Positions 1 to 7,670 of a DNA stretch of 10,283 bases are shown one piece after another. The notes below the pieces were generated by a model that worked only from the letters and a program-made list of their open reading frames with translations, was not told the DNA's origin and did no database searches. The DNA lies in assembly GCA_027003085.1 (NCBI GenBank), contig JALWYR010000266.1, forward strand, positions 1-10,283, given 5' to 3'. The position numbers and the translations under genes are program-made. The stretch is from Flavobacteriales bacterium. Its GTDB lineage: Bacteria > Bacteroidota > Bacteroidia > Flavobacteriales > Flavobacteriaceae. Position 1 is the stretch's first letter. Each line of letters opens with the position of its first letter.

Positions 1-1291
1 GGGTGAAAGTGGAGTCGCCAATCACCGCAATGGCCGGACGCACGCCCGCATCGGCCGCACCTTTGGCCATAGGAATGGAGGCGCCCATGTCGATGATGGT
101 GTCGATGGCGTCGAAGGGTTCCAACACGCCCAGCGAATAGCAGCCGATGTCGGAATACACGTGATTGTCGCCGATTTCGGGCAGCAGGGATTTGATTTCG
201 TTATACATGTCGATATGACCGCAGCCGGGGCAGAGTTGGGGCGGTCGGTCGGCCAGGATTTGCGGGCGTTCCCATTGGACCGGTTCTTCGAGCCCCAGGG
301 CCACGGCCACGGCATTGGGGTTGAGTTCGCCCGTGCGGGGCAGGTGGCCGGTGAGTTTGCCGATAACCTTGTTGTCGAAGCCCAGATAATCGGCCAGCAG
401 CTCTTCGATAAAGGGATAACCTTCTTCGATAATCAGGATGCGGTCGTTGCGTTCAAACAGCCGGCGAAGCATTTTGCGGGGCAGCGGATATTGGTTGATT
501 TTGACCGTGTCGTAGGGTAGGGGACGGCCGGCAAAATTTTCCATCAGGTAGTTGAACGCAATCCCCGAGGTCACGATGCCCAGTTTTTCGTTGCCCGAAC
601 CTTCGATAAAAGTGTTCCAGCCCGAGGTTTCGCTTTCGTGTTCCAGTTCTTTTTGTTTTTCGACCAGTTTGCGGTATTGCACTTTGGCATAGGAAGGCAC
701 CAGGTTGAAGCGCTTGGCGTTTTCGGGAAAATGCAGGTCGTTTTGCGGACGTTTTTCGTCTTTGAGGTTAATGATGGTGCGCGAGTGCGAAAGCCGTGTT
801 ACGCTACGTAGCAGCACGGGCAATTGGAAACGTTCCGAGAGGTCGAAGGCGTAGGCCATCATGTCGTAGGCCTCCTGCTGGTTGGTGGGTTCCAGCATGG
901 GCACCATGGCAAATTTTCCGTAGTAGCGCGAGTCTTGTTCGTTTTGGGACGAATGCTGCGAAGGGTCGTCGGCCACCACGACCACCAGTCCGCCGTTGAC
1001 GCCCGAAATGGCCGAGTTGATAAAGGCATCGGCGGCCACATTGAGGCCCACGTGTTTCATAGCCACCATGGCCCGTTTGCCTGCAAACGACATGCCCAGG
1101 GCTTCTTCCACGGCCACTTTTTCGTTGACGGCCCAGGAGGATTTGATTTGGCCCGACCGGGCTTCGGGCAGTTTTTGGATATATTCGGTAATTTCGGTGG
1201 ACGGCGTTCCCGGATAGGCATACATGCCCGAGAGTCCGGCGTCCACGGCGCCTTGGGCGATGGCTTCGTTGCCCAGTAATATTTTTTTCAT
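1..1291 (-). CDS. iorA: Indolepyruvate:ferredoxin oxidoreductase, alpha subunit (partial, C-terminus outside window)
   Basis: IorA oxidatively decarboxylates aryl pyruvates (indolepyruvate, phenylpyruvate) to acyl-CoA with ferredoxin as acceptor. It works in the cytoplasm with the IorB subunit during aromatic amino-acid breakdown or synthesis. The ATG at 1291-1289 starts MKKILLGNEAIAQGA, the usual N-terminus of the family. The pyrimidine-binding domain signature YPGTPSTE is at residues 26-33. The thiamine diphosphate-binding domain begins around CPGCGH (354-359), followed by a DIGCYSLG segment and a GDST segment at the truncated end. About 430 residues are present. The family is usually longer and ends in a 4Fe-4S ferredoxin-like domain, which would lie beyond the window edge, where iorB would also be expected. 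The reading frame is open throughout with no lesion. The upstream neighbour (Hsp20) is divergent and functionally unrelated. No convincing promoter is visible in the 180-base spacer on this strand. Family assignment is firm; the substrate is inferred from the family. Confidence 0.93.
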   Translation of the reverse strand, partial: MKKILLGNEAIAQGAVDAGLSGMYAYPGTPSTEITEYIQKLPEARSGQIKSSWAVNEKVAVEEALGMSFAGKRAMVAMKHVGLNVAADAFINSAISGVNGGLVVVVADDPSQHSSQNEQDSRYYGKFAMVPMLEPTNQQEAYDMMAYAFDLSERFQLPVLLRSVTRLSHSRTIINLKDEKRPQNDLHFPENAKRFNLVPSYAKVQYRKLVEKQKELEHESETSGWNTFIEGSGNEKLGIVTSGIAFNYLMENFAGRPLPYDTVKINQYPLPRKMLRRLFERNDRILIIEEGYPFIEELLADYLGFDNKVIGKLTGHLPRTGELNPNAVAVALGLEEPVQWERPQILADRPPQLCPGCGHIDMYNEIKSLLPEIGDNHVYSDIGCYSLGVLEPFDAIDTIIDMGASIPMAKGAADAGVRPAIAVIGDSTFT

Positions 1292-1346
1292 ATCGGTTTC
1301 GGTTTTGCGTTCGTTAAGTTACGGAATTTTACCGGATTTGGGAATG

Positions 1347-1354
1347 TAATTTTG
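1347..1354 (+). promoter_or_regulatory. Possible Bacteroidetes -7 box upstream of Hsp20
   Basis: The octamer TAATTTTG fits TAnnTTTG. The only upstream partner is TTTT at 1327-1330, with a spacer of 16 bases, shorter than the usual 19-20. It would give a leader of roughly 110 bases before the Hsp20 ATG. This is a weak call, and a heat-shock sigma promoter nearer the gene is not excluded. Confidence 0.28.
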
Positions 1355-1471
1355 ACGCAGCGGCCGAAAATTTGTCCCGTTTTTGCTTGGGAAAAATGCC
1401 AAAACGTCGGTTTCAAGGACTTGGTATTGTGTTTGTTATGGTATGGGCGGAAACCAAAAAATGAGAAAAAA

Positions 1472-1906
1472 ATGAAACCGGTAGTTCGACGTACAGTAAA
1501 AGATCCGATGTTGGCTTTGTTCGAAGATTTTTTCCGTCCTGTGGTGCCTACGTTGGAAAACCAAATGGGACGGTTGGTAGTGCCCGCCGTGAACATCATC
1601 GAGGATGACAAAGGCGTGGAAATCGACTTGGCTGCGCCCGGATTGAAAAAAGACGATTTTGAAATCAAGGTGGAAGACAATGTCCTGACCATTTCGGCTC
1701 ATAAGGAGGAAGAAAAATTGGAAGAAGGCGCTAATTTCATCAAGAAAGAATTCGGTTACGAAAACTTCCAACGTTCGTTTACTTTGCCCGACAACGTGTT
1801 CGACATCGACAAGGTGGAAGCCAAATACGAAGACGGCGTTTTGAAGATTTACATTCCGAAGTTGGAAGAACAACAAAAGAAAGTCAAAAAGGTCAAAATC
1901 AAGTAA
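1472..1906 (+). CDS. Small heat-shock protein, Hsp20/alpha-crystallin family
   Basis: This is an ATP-independent holdase chaperone of 144 residues that binds unfolding proteins in the cytoplasm and passes them to DnaK/ClpB. A short variable N-terminal arm with the segment FEDFFRP (17-23) precedes an alpha-crystallin domain at about residues 36-130. That domain contains the family signature A-x-x-x-x-GVL (AKYEDGVLKI, 117-126). The C-terminal tail is lysine-rich and ends in a V-x-I motif (141-143), the docking motif that links dimers into oligomers. I chose the ATG at 1472 because family members start with this kind of arm. The frame is open upstream to an ATG at 1352, but those 40 residues look unlike Hsp20 and the ATG would overlap the candidate -7 box. 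The gene is single, divergent from iorA, and closed by a strong terminator, so it is probably its own transcription unit. Confidence 0.95.
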   Translation: MKPVVRRTVKDPMLALFEDFFRPVVPTLENQMGRLVVPAVNIIEDDKGVEIDLAAPGLKKDDFEIKVEDNVLTISAHKEEEKLEEGANFIKKEFGYENFQRSFTLPDNVFDIDKVEAKYEDGVLKIYIPKLEEQQKKVKKVKIK

Positions 1907-1926
1907 TCCGGGCAACGGTCGAAGTG

Positions 1927-1957
1927 AACCGCTCTTGCTTGCAAGGGCGGTTTTTTT
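1927..1957 (+). terminator. Intrinsic terminator of the Hsp20 gene
   Basis: AACCGCTCTTGC (1927-1938) pairs with GCAAGGGCGGTT (1941-1952), giving up to 12 pairs including one G-T. The arms are adjacent enough that the innermost pairs will open into a small loop. A run of seven T follows (1951-1957). It starts 20 bases after the Hsp20 stop codon. The opposite strand has no T run after the hairpin, so it should act only rightwards. Confidence 0.9.
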
Positions 1958-1981
1958 GTTTGGGGTATTGATAGGGTCGAA

Positions 1982-2476
1982 TTAACTGTTGTTTCGGATA
2001 TATTCGTCGAATTGACCTTTATTATCCAATTTCAGATAGAACTTAATGCCTTTCGACTTAGGAAGAAACTTCCTGTATTTCAAATAATAATCCAGCACGG
2101 CATGCACGGCGGCCACATTGTGTTCGGCCCTTGTGTCTTTGGGGTTTCGGATGGCGTGTTTGGCGTAGGCCGCCATAAAAATAAGAACACATTCACTGCA
2201 ATCGGTAAATTTGATGATATCCGGGTCCAACACAATGGTAAGCGTAGGCGTTTTGTCGAGCCAATTTATAAGGAATTTGGTAATTTCTTGCCGTTGATTG
2301 CTTTTTTCGGGCGGATGATGCATAAGCCAATCCGCCGCTTGGATCACCGCGGGTTCAAATCGGGCAAAATTCCGGACGGTGTCCGGGTCGAAATCCGGCG
2401 GGACCCTGAAATCCTGGCCGCTAACATACATGGCAGGCAAAAAAAGCAGTAAACAAAGTAGCAAAACCCGTATCAT
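1982..2476 (-). CDS. Secreted protein of unknown function with signal peptide
   Basis: I do not recognise this 164-residue protein. Residues 1-20 form a clear signal peptide: MIR, a leucine-rich core (VLLLCLLLFLP), then a small-residue end AMYVSG before QDF, so cleavage near residue 20 or 21 and export to the periplasm are likely. Only one cysteine (C8) is in the signal and it does not fit a lipobox. The mature part looks mostly helical. It has a DCSEC pair of cysteines (93 and 96) that could form a disulfide or bind metal, and a tyrosine-rich stretch LDYYLKYRKF (128-137). Its 3' end faces the Hsp20 terminator. The gap of 132 bases from the upstream lipoprotein gene suggests it is probably not in that operon, although no terminator is visible between them. 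Start and frame are well supported by the signal peptide; function is unknown. Confidence 0.8.
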   Translation of the reverse strand: MIRVLLLCLLLFLPAMYVSGQDFRVPPDFDPDTVRNFARFEPAVIQAADWLMHHPPEKSNQRQEITKFLINWLDKTPTLTIVLDPDIIKFTDCSECVLIFMAAYAKHAIRNPKDTRAEHNVAAVHAVLDYYLKYRKFLPKSKGIKFYLKLDNKGQFDEYIRNNS

Positions 2477-2503
2477 TTTGACAAAATATTTAGTTTTTCA
2501 AAA

Positions 2504-2535
2504 CAAAATATACGAAAATATCGGGAATATAAAAA
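2504..2535 (-). promoter_or_regulatory. Weak candidate promoter for the secreted protein gene
   Basis: Read on the minus strand, TATATTTTG (2512-2504) resembles a -7 box with one extra base (TAnnnTTTG). It is preceded after 18 bases by TTTTT (2535-2531). The region is very AT-rich, so chance matches are likely. Confidence 0.25.
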
Positions 2536-2608
2536 TGTTTTTAAGCAGAACAGTCCGTGTTAAAAGAGGTTAAACGGATCTGTGCGCTAAAATGTGGTAA
2601 AAAAGAGT

Positions 2609-3238
2609 TTAGTGACGGGTTAGGGCGGGTAATATTTTAAACGAATCAAGTATGCTTTGCATGGTATCGACATATTTATTCCAATCCTGTTCCAATCCGG
2701 TAAAGGTTACTATATAGCCTTTCCGTTGCCACACATAATAATGCTGCCGGAATCGCAGGGGGCGGTTGTTCATTTGTACCTTGTAATCCAATTTATAATA
2801 CGGAAGGACGTGATCGGAAACTTTTTGTTCGGATATAATGCCATTACCCAGCACATTTTCGATTTTCTTTTTGTTTTGCCTGAAAAATTCGTCTAATGTT
2901 CCGGTTTGTTTTAAAGGCTCTTCGACCACCAGCAGGTTTTCCAAAAACCGGTCGCCGGATGATTGGCGTGGACTTTTGATATAAAAACGCATGGGTTTGG
3001 CCAAGAGATTTTTGTCCTGCACCGTCCACGAAGGGGGATATTTAATAAATAATGTATCGGTACGGTATATTTTCCAATTCGAAGTATCAATTCGATGGCC
3101 GGAAGCATTACGTTCCACTGGCAATGCAGAAAGCGAATAATGCTTTTGATCGCTGTTCGAAGTTGAACAAGCCGTATGTATGGCTAAGCTCACAATGAAA
3201 AAAGGCCACAGCAAAACAATTCGATAAGGCTTTTTCAT
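2609..3238 (-). CDS. Predicted lipoprotein, possibly PsbP-like fold
   Basis: This 209-residue protein probably sits on a membrane facing the periplasm. The N-terminus is MKKPYR, then a hydrophobic stretch (7-20), then HTAC with the candidate lipidated cysteine at 24, followed by a serine-rich linker. The lipobox is loose at position -3 (His), as is common in this phylum. The rest has the rhythm of PsbP/DUF1795-type domains: YPPSW near residues 67-71, a FYIKSP strand (85-90), ENLLVVEEP, and a C-terminal Y-V-D-T-M-Q-S-I-L-D-S-FKIL helix and strand. This resemblance is by eye. The ATG at 3238 overlaps the thiL stop as ATGA, so translation is probably coupled to thiL. A start 12 codons upstream would put MGRIPSTPKKQR before the signal and is less likely. 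It is the last gene of the operon. Its role is unknown. Confidence 0.82.
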   Translation of the reverse strand: MKKPYRIVLLWPFFIVSLAIHTACSTSNSDQKHYSLSALPVERNASGHRIDTSNWKIYRTDTLFIKYPPSWTVQDKNLLAKPMRFYIKSPRQSSGDRFLENLLVVEEPLKQTGTLDEFFRQNKKKIENVLGNGIISEQKVSDHVLPYYKLDYKVQMNNRPLRFRQHYYVWQRKGYIVTFTGLEQDWNKYVDTMQSILDSFKILPALTRH

Positions 3239-4302
3239 CCTTTGTTTTTTTGGCGTTGAAGGAATGCGTCCCAACCCTGTGCCGTCAAAGGAACCTGTTC
3301 ATTGAGCTTGGTAATTAGGAAGGTACCGGGGTCTTCGGTAAAATGCCCGATAATACTCAGTCCGGGCACATTTTTGATTTTGGGGTAATCTTTTTGTGCA
3401 ACGGCAAAAAGCAGTTCGTAGTCTTCGCCGCCGTTGAGGGCGGCCACCAAAGGATGCAAGTTGAGTTCCTCGGCCGCTGTGGACGTGCGGTTGTCGATGG
3501 GAATTTTTTCTTCGTAAATATGGACTCCGTATCCCGAGGCTTGGCTCAAATGAATGACCTCGGACGAAAGCCCGTCCGAAATATCGATCATGGCCGTGGG
3601 CACCACATTGTTGCGTGCCAGCCATTCCACCACATCTTTGCGGGCTTCGGGTTTGAGCTGGCGTTCAACAATATAGCTATACGGTTCCAAGTCGGGTTGA
3701 TGCTGCGGGTTGACCAGGAATACTTCCTTTTCGCGCCGCAGAATTTGCAAACCGACATAAGCGGCGCCCAAATCGCCCGTTACCACCAAAAGGTCGTTGG
3801 GTTTGGCACCATGACGGTAGGTAATCTTGTTTTTTTCGCCACCCCCTACGGCCGTTCCGGCGACAATCATCCCCTTGGCCGACGAAGTGGTGTCGCCACC
3901 GGCCAAATCCACGCCGTAATGATCACAGGCCAGTTTTACGCCGGCCATAAATTCGTCGATGGCTTCGAGCGTGAAACGGTTGGAAACGGCCAGGTCGATA
4001 AAAAATTGCTCGGCCATCCCGTTCATGGCATAGATGTCGGAAAAATTTACCACGGCGGTTTTGTAACCCAAATGTTTGAGCGGCATATAACTGAGGTCGA
4101 AATGCACACCCTCGACCAGAATGTCGGACGAAACCAACACCTGCCGGTCGCGATAATCCAACACGGCGGCATCGTCGCCTATGCCGAAAACGGTGGTTTT
4201 ATTACGGATTTTGACGTCATCGGTCAAGTAATGAATAAGCCCGAATTCGCCCAAATCTTCGACCGACCGCGGTGGATTGGTATGTTTATTGTCCTTCTGC
4301 AT
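3235..4302 (-). CDS. thiL: Thiamine-monophosphate kinase
   Basis: ThiL phosphorylates thiamine monophosphate with ATP to make thiamine diphosphate, the active cofactor, in the cytoplasm. The 355 residues match the AIR synthase/ThiL fold from end to end. The glycine-aspartate motif GIGDDAAV is at 40-47, SSDILVEGVHF (58-68) is the metal/ATP-binding segment, and NFSDIYAMN (86-94) replaces the more usual N-L-S-D-x-A-A-M-G. The C-terminal half has GGDTTS (135-140), MIDISDGL (238-245) and NGGEDYELLFA (290-300). All key aspartates are present. The ATG at 4302 follows the mgsA TAA with no base between, and the TGA overlaps the next gene's ATG, so it belongs to a tightly coupled operon. Thiamine diphosphate is the cofactor of enzymes such as the nearby IorA, but that gene is separate and the link is only by pathway. 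Confidence 0.96.
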   Translation of the reverse strand: MQKDNKHTNPPRSVEDLGEFGLIHYLTDDVKIRNKTTVFGIGDDAAVLDYRDRQVLVSSDILVEGVHFDLSYMPLKHLGYKTAVVNFSDIYAMNGMAEQFFIDLAVSNRFTLEAIDEFMAGVKLACDHYGVDLAGGDTTSSAKGMIVAGTAVGGGEKNKITYRHGAKPNDLLVVTGDLGAAYVGLQILRREKEVFLVNPQHQPDLEPYSYIVERQLKPEARKDVVEWLARNNVVPTAMIDISDGLSSEVIHLSQASGYGVHIYEEKIPIDNRTSTAAEELNLHPLVAALNGGEDYELLFAVAQKDYPKIKNVPGLSIIGHFTEDPGTFLITKLNEQVPLTAQGWDAFLQRQKNKG

Positions 4303-4674
4303 TTATTGTAGGGGAATGGTTTTAAAGAGCAATTCGGCCGTGGCAGGATTGGTGGCCAAGGGCACGTTGTGCACATCACACAATCGCATTAGCATGGAAA
4401 TATCGGGCTCGTGCGGGTGTTTATCCAGCGGATCGCGGAAAAAGATGACCATATCGGTTTTTCCTTCGGCCACGCGTGCAGCAATTTGGGCATCGCCACC
4501 CAACGGGCCCGAAAGCAGCCGGAGGACTTTCAGTCCGGTTTCTTCCACATACTTGCCTGTGGTTCCCGTGGCAATGAGTTGAACGTTGTTTTGTTTGAGG
4601 ATGTCCTTATGGTCCATAATAAAACGGACCATTTCGGGTTTTTTGCCATCGTGGGCAATAAGGGCTATTTCCAT
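4303..4674 (-). CDS. mgsA: Methylglyoxal synthase
   Basis: MgsA converts dihydroxyacetone phosphate to methylglyoxal and phosphate, an overflow bypass of lower glycolysis used when phosphate is short. The 123 residues contain the full active site: ALIAHDGKK (4-12), the phosphate loop ATGTTG (35-40), SGPLGGDAQI (55-64) whose Asp61 corresponds to the catalytic Asp71 of the Escherichia coli enzyme, and FFRDPLDKHPHEPD (78-91) with His88 and Asp91. It stops right after the conserved fold (ending LFKTIPLQ) and lacks the C-terminal extension of the 152-residue E. coli protein. It starts 2 bases after the upstream hydrolase stop and ends directly at the thiL ATG, so it is in the middle of the operon. 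Confidence 0.96.
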   Translation of the reverse strand: MEIALIAHDGKKPEMVRFIMDHKDILKQNNVQLIATGTTGKYVEETGLKVLRLLSGPLGGDAQIAARVAEGKTDMVIFFRDPLDKHPHEPDISMLMRLCDVHNVPLATNPATAELLFKTIPLQ

Positions 4675-4676
4675 GG

Positions 4677-5594
4677 TTATGCTTTGTTTTTTCGTCGTGA
4701 GCCGCGTTCCTGGACAATGAAGAATCCGTCGCTGCCCTTGGTTTGGTAAAGGGGCATGAGCATAAAACCGCCGAAAGGCGATATCACCTCGCGCCCGTTT
4801 TGTCGGGCAACGGGTTCGCCTTGTTTCACGGATTTAAAATTGTAGTAACCTTCGTTCATCCGGTAGTGATGATAGTCTTCCAGTTTATGCCGATACACCA
4901 TTTCGAGCCGGTGTGGCAAATTGCGGGAAATTCTTTCCAAATGTGTTTTCATTTGTTCCACAAACGGAAAATCTCCGGCCCGTATGATGCCGGTTTGTTC
5001 GAGCGTAATCCAAATGGCGCGTTCCAGGTTGTCGGTAGCTTCGGCGGTGTTGTGTTTTCCGCCTTCGAAAACCACCGAGGTCATGCCTTTTTCGCCGTAG
5101 TAGTTCAAAGCCGTTTCGGGAAGCGAGCGGGCCAGCTTTTCGATGTAGGGCACACCGAAACTGCGGGCCAATTTTTCGCTTGACGGATTTTCGGCCGGAA
5201 TGCAAAAAAGCCCCGAATCGGCCGAAAAGGTATGTAAATCCAGCAGGATACAATCCTTATATTGTCCCTGACAAATATTTTCGATAAGCTCGTGTATTTC
5301 GGCCAGTTCCTTAAAATCGTATTGCTTGGCGTCGGATGCATCACGAATTAAATCATCACGCCAAATGCGGTTGAGGTCCACATCCACAAAGCGTTCGTTA
5401 CGCTCCAAGGCTTTCAGGTTTCCTAAAATAAAATACACGCTTCCGTGAAATTTCTCCGGGTTCTGCCTCAACTGCGTAGCAACCCGTTGCATAGCTTCGG
5501 GCCCGCTGTGTTCGTTCCCGTGCATGCCACCGATGACCAACAACTTGGGCCCGTAGGATTTTTCCAATGCAAAAAACAAATGCCTGTCCTTCAT
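4677..5594 (-). CDS. Succinylglutamate desuccinylase/aspartoacylase family zinc hydrolase
   Basis: This cytoplasmic zinc carboxypeptidase-like enzyme (305 residues) should hydrolyse an amide bond on an N-acyl or peptide-linked acidic amino acid. GGMHGNEHSG (22-31) provides the first two zinc ligands His25 and Glu28. DVDLNRIW (71-78) carries the substrate-binding Asn-Arg pair. LLDLHT (117-122) gives the third ligand His121. VFEGGKH (175-181) supplies the likely catalytic Glu177. A C-terminal beta domain follows (about 225-295). The true substrate is not evident. There is no arginine succinyltransferase (ast) cluster, so succinylglutamate itself is doubtful. The neighbouring GCS2-type ligase suggests a glutamyl- or aspartyl-amide substrate, which is inference. 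It is the first gene of the operon with mgsA, thiL and a lipoprotein, behind a good promoter. Confidence 0.88.
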   Translation of the reverse strand: MKDRHLFFALEKSYGPKLLVIGGMHGNEHSGPEAMQRVATQLRQNPEKFHGSVYFILGNLKALERNERFVDVDLNRIWRDDLIRDASDAKQYDFKELAEIHELIENICQGQYKDCILLDLHTFSADSGLFCIPAENPSSEKLARSFGVPYIEKLARSLPETALNYYGEKGMTSVVFEGGKHNTAEATDNLERAIWITLEQTGIIRAGDFPFVEQMKTHLERISRNLPHRLEMVYRHKLEDYHHYRMNEGYYNFKSVKQGEPVARQNGREVISPFGGFMLMPLYQTKGSDGFFIVQERGSRRKNKA

Positions 5595-5619
5595 TGCCTT
5601 TCCACCCTATTAACGAAAT

Positions 5620-5650
5620 GCAAAGTTACAAATTTTTCGTTTCCTTAAAA
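5620..5650 (-). promoter_or_regulatory. Bacteroidetes-type promoter for the hydrolase-mgsA-thiL-lipoprotein operon
   Basis: On the minus strand TAACTTTG (5627-5620) is a perfect TAnnTTTG -7 box. A TTTT stretch (5650-5647), one base off TTTG, lies 19 bases upstream, the normal spacing. Transcription would begin around 5613, giving a leader of about 20 bases before the ATG at 5594. It sits in the 61-base gap after the GCS2-CBS gene and allows the downstream operon to be transcribed separately from that gene. Confidence 0.62.
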
Positions 5651-5655
5651 TATGT

Positions 5656-7563
5656 TTAAAGCCGGTGAAAAAGTCGCTTGCTCAGATGGAAAAATTCGGT
5701 TTCGGTGAGCATACCCACCAATTTTCCGTTTTGCACCACGGGCAAGGAACCGATGCGGTTTTGGTCCATAATTTCCACAGCTTTTTCCAATTTTTCCTCG
5801 GGCCCGATGGTTTGCGGGTCGGTGAGCATAATATCTTTGATACGCAGGTCGGGATAGTTGTTTTGTAAAGCCATTTGCCGGAGTTCGCGAAGCAAGCGCC
5901 GGGCCGTTACCAATCCCACAAAATCGCCCTTGTGGTTTTCCACGGGCACATAACGCAATTTGGCCCAGTCCATCATATCGGCCACCAGTTCCACAATGTC
6001 GTCGGGGTGAACGGAAATCACATCGGTTTTCATCACTTCTTCCACCAGCAGCTGCGACGGATGCCAGTGGGCCAGTTCTTGCATTTCGGGTAGTGGCCAT
6101 TCGTGGATGGGGGTGCCGTTTTTTTGGTTCCGCACCGTAGCGGAAGTGATGAGCGTCATAATTTCTTCGCGCGAGGCCGAATCTTTGAATTTGCCATAGG
6201 TTTCCAGCATCCATCCGGCACCGGTTTGGCCGCGTTTGACCCTTTGTTCAATGATGCCCAGGTAGCGATCAATATCGCCGGCATCTATATTGCGCGACTG
6301 CAACCCCTCGCGGGCCAACGGAAGCAGTTCGTTCAGGATAAGCTCGTCGGCATAGTAGGATGTGTTGTTGATCCATTTGAATTTTTTGGCCATTCCGGTT
6401 CGGCTGGCGGCATAGAAATTCTCCTTGACGTGTTCAAAACGGATTAGCGGTCGCACATCGTCGTATTGCCGGGCAAATCCTTCCATAAGGCCGAGCCAAA
6501 AGGCGGCGTTGGCCATTTCGTCGGCCACGGTGGGCCCGGCCGGGAGCATACGCGCTTCGATGCGCAAGTGCGGTTTTCCGTTGGGCGAAATACCGTAAAC
6601 CGGCCGGTTCCAGCGGTAAATGGTGGAATTGTGCACCGTAAGGGCTTTGAGCACGGGCACTTTGCCTTGTTTGACGTATTCCAAACTGTCGTGCGGAATA
6701 TCGGCGCCCAGCAGCACGCGGTAGCGCAACACATCTTCCTTGAAAATATCCAAAATGCCTTCGTCCACCCAACGGGTGCCGAAAGTCACCCGCGGATGAC
6801 GATCGCGGATGTGTTCGCTGCTCACACGCGTGTCGATGGATTGCTGGAACAGGGCCACGCGGGTTTCGTGCCACAGCCGCTTTCCGAAAAGCAGTGGCGA
6901 ATTGACCGCCAAGGCCATTACCGGCCCGGCAATCAGTTGGGCAATGTTGTAGCGTTTGGCAAAATCTTCGGGCCGCACTTGCAGGTGCACCTGAAAGCCT
7001 GTGTTGGCCGCTTCGATCAGTCCGCTTTGGAGTTTGATATTGAGTTCATCGATGCCGGTGATGTTGATAATAAACTCTTCGCCACGCATTTCGCGCAGGG
7101 CATCCATCAGGGCAAAATACCGGTCGATGGGGGTGATGTTTTCGCGTTCCACATCGAATTTACGCACGGTGGGCAGGATGCCCGTAAGGATAATATCGGC
7201 CTCGTGCCGGCGGGCGATGTTGCGGATTTTTTCCAGATCGGACTGGATTTGCGCTTCCATTACCGACAGCGATTTACCGGCAAACACCTGTGGATCCACG
7301 TTGGTTTCCAGGTTAAAACGGGCCAATTCGGGGCTCAGGTTATCCATGCCCGCCTCCCCGATAATTTCCAGGTTGATGGGGTTGGGCTTATAGTTCTTGT
7401 CCACCAAACAAAATTCCTGTTCGGCGCCTATATGCGGTTCTCCTTTGTCGAACCAATCTTCGCGGAGCATAAACTCCAATGCCTGAATGTCGCGCAAGAG
7501 GTTTTTGGTGAATTTGGCGATTTCTTCGGGCGATGCGGCCTTGTGAACATTAAAGTCTCCCAT
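5656..7563 (-). CDS. GCS2-type glutamate-cysteine ligase-like protein fused to two CBS domains
   Basis: This 635-residue cytoplasmic protein has two parts. Residues about 40-490 form a glutamate-cysteine ligase (GCS2, ATP-grasp-independent carboxylate-amine ligase) domain. It carries the metal-binding signature HIGAEQEF (44-51), FNLETN (83-88), FQVHLQV (190-196) and HLRIEARMLPAGPT (332-345). Residues about 507-560 and 574-630 are two CBS domains, each with a metal- or nucleotide-site pattern (EEVMKTDVISVHPDD and KDIMLTDPQTIGPEE). CBS pairs bind adenine nucleotides, so ligase activity is probably tuned by energy charge. Whether it makes gamma-glutamylcysteine or another glutamyl/acyl amide cannot be told. 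No gshB is in view. The next gene downstream encodes an amide hydrolase with a matching substrate class. The ATG at 7563 lies just before MGDFNVHKAAS, and no alternative start fits better. I see no lesion. Confidence 0.88.
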   Translation of the reverse strand: MGDFNVHKAASPEEIAKFTKNLLRDIQALEFMLREDWFDKGEPHIGAEQEFCLVDKNYKPNPINLEIIGEAGMDNLSPELARFNLETNVDPQVFAGKSLSVMEAQIQSDLEKIRNIARRHEADIILTGILPTVRKFDVERENITPIDRYFALMDALREMRGEEFIINITGIDELNIKLQSGLIEAANTGFQVHLQVRPEDFAKRYNIAQLIAGPVMALAVNSPLLFGKRLWHETRVALFQQSIDTRVSSEHIRDRHPRVTFGTRWVDEGILDIFKEDVLRYRVLLGADIPHDSLEYVKQGKVPVLKALTVHNSTIYRWNRPVYGISPNGKPHLRIEARMLPAGPTVADEMANAAFWLGLMEGFARQYDDVRPLIRFEHVKENFYAASRTGMAKKFKWINNTSYYADELILNELLPLAREGLQSRNIDAGDIDRYLGIIEQRVKRGQTGAGWMLETYGKFKDSASREEIMTLITSATVRNQKNGTPIHEWPLPEMQELAHWHPSQLLVEEVMKTDVISVHPDDIVELVADMMDWAKLRYVPVENHKGDFVGLVTARRLLRELRQMALQNNYPDLRIKDIMLTDPQTIGPEEKLEKAVEIMDQNRIGSLPVVQNGKLVGMLTETEFFHLSKRLFHRL

Positions 7564-7583
7564 AAAATTTTCGTTATAAAATA

Positions 7584-7591
7584 CGAATATA
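7584..7591 (-). promoter_or_regulatory. Possible -7 box for the GCS2-CBS gene
   Basis: On the minus strand TATATTCG differs from TAnnTTTG at one base and lies 20 bases upstream of the ATG at 7563. No good TTTG partner is found at the right distance. Weak. Confidence 0.27.
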
Positions 7592-7670
7592 GGGGAAAAT
7601 CGGGAAAAAGTAAGGAAAAGGGCGAAAATTTTTCTTAAAAACCTTTACGAAAGAATGATTAGGGCGTCCG

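Noticed and set aside
1352..1471. Upstream in-frame ATG extending Hsp20 by 40 residues
   Set aside because: The extension has no family counterpart and its ATG overlaps the candidate -7 box. The internal ATG at 1472 gives a normal Hsp20 N-terminus.
3239..3274. Upstream ATG extending the lipoprotein by 12 residues
   Set aside because: It would put a charged stretch before the signal peptide and overlap thiL by 40 bases. The ATGA overlap start is better.
3343..4311. Long open frame on the plus strand opposite thiL
   Set aside because: It is fully antisense to thiL, which has all its family motifs. The plus-strand translation shows no recognisable domain and is typical codon shadow.
6466..7638. 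390-codon open frame on the plus strand opposite the GCS2-CBS gene
   Set aside because: The antisense protein is rich in His, Phe and Gly from complementing common codons. The minus-strand gene has clear GCS2 and CBS domains.
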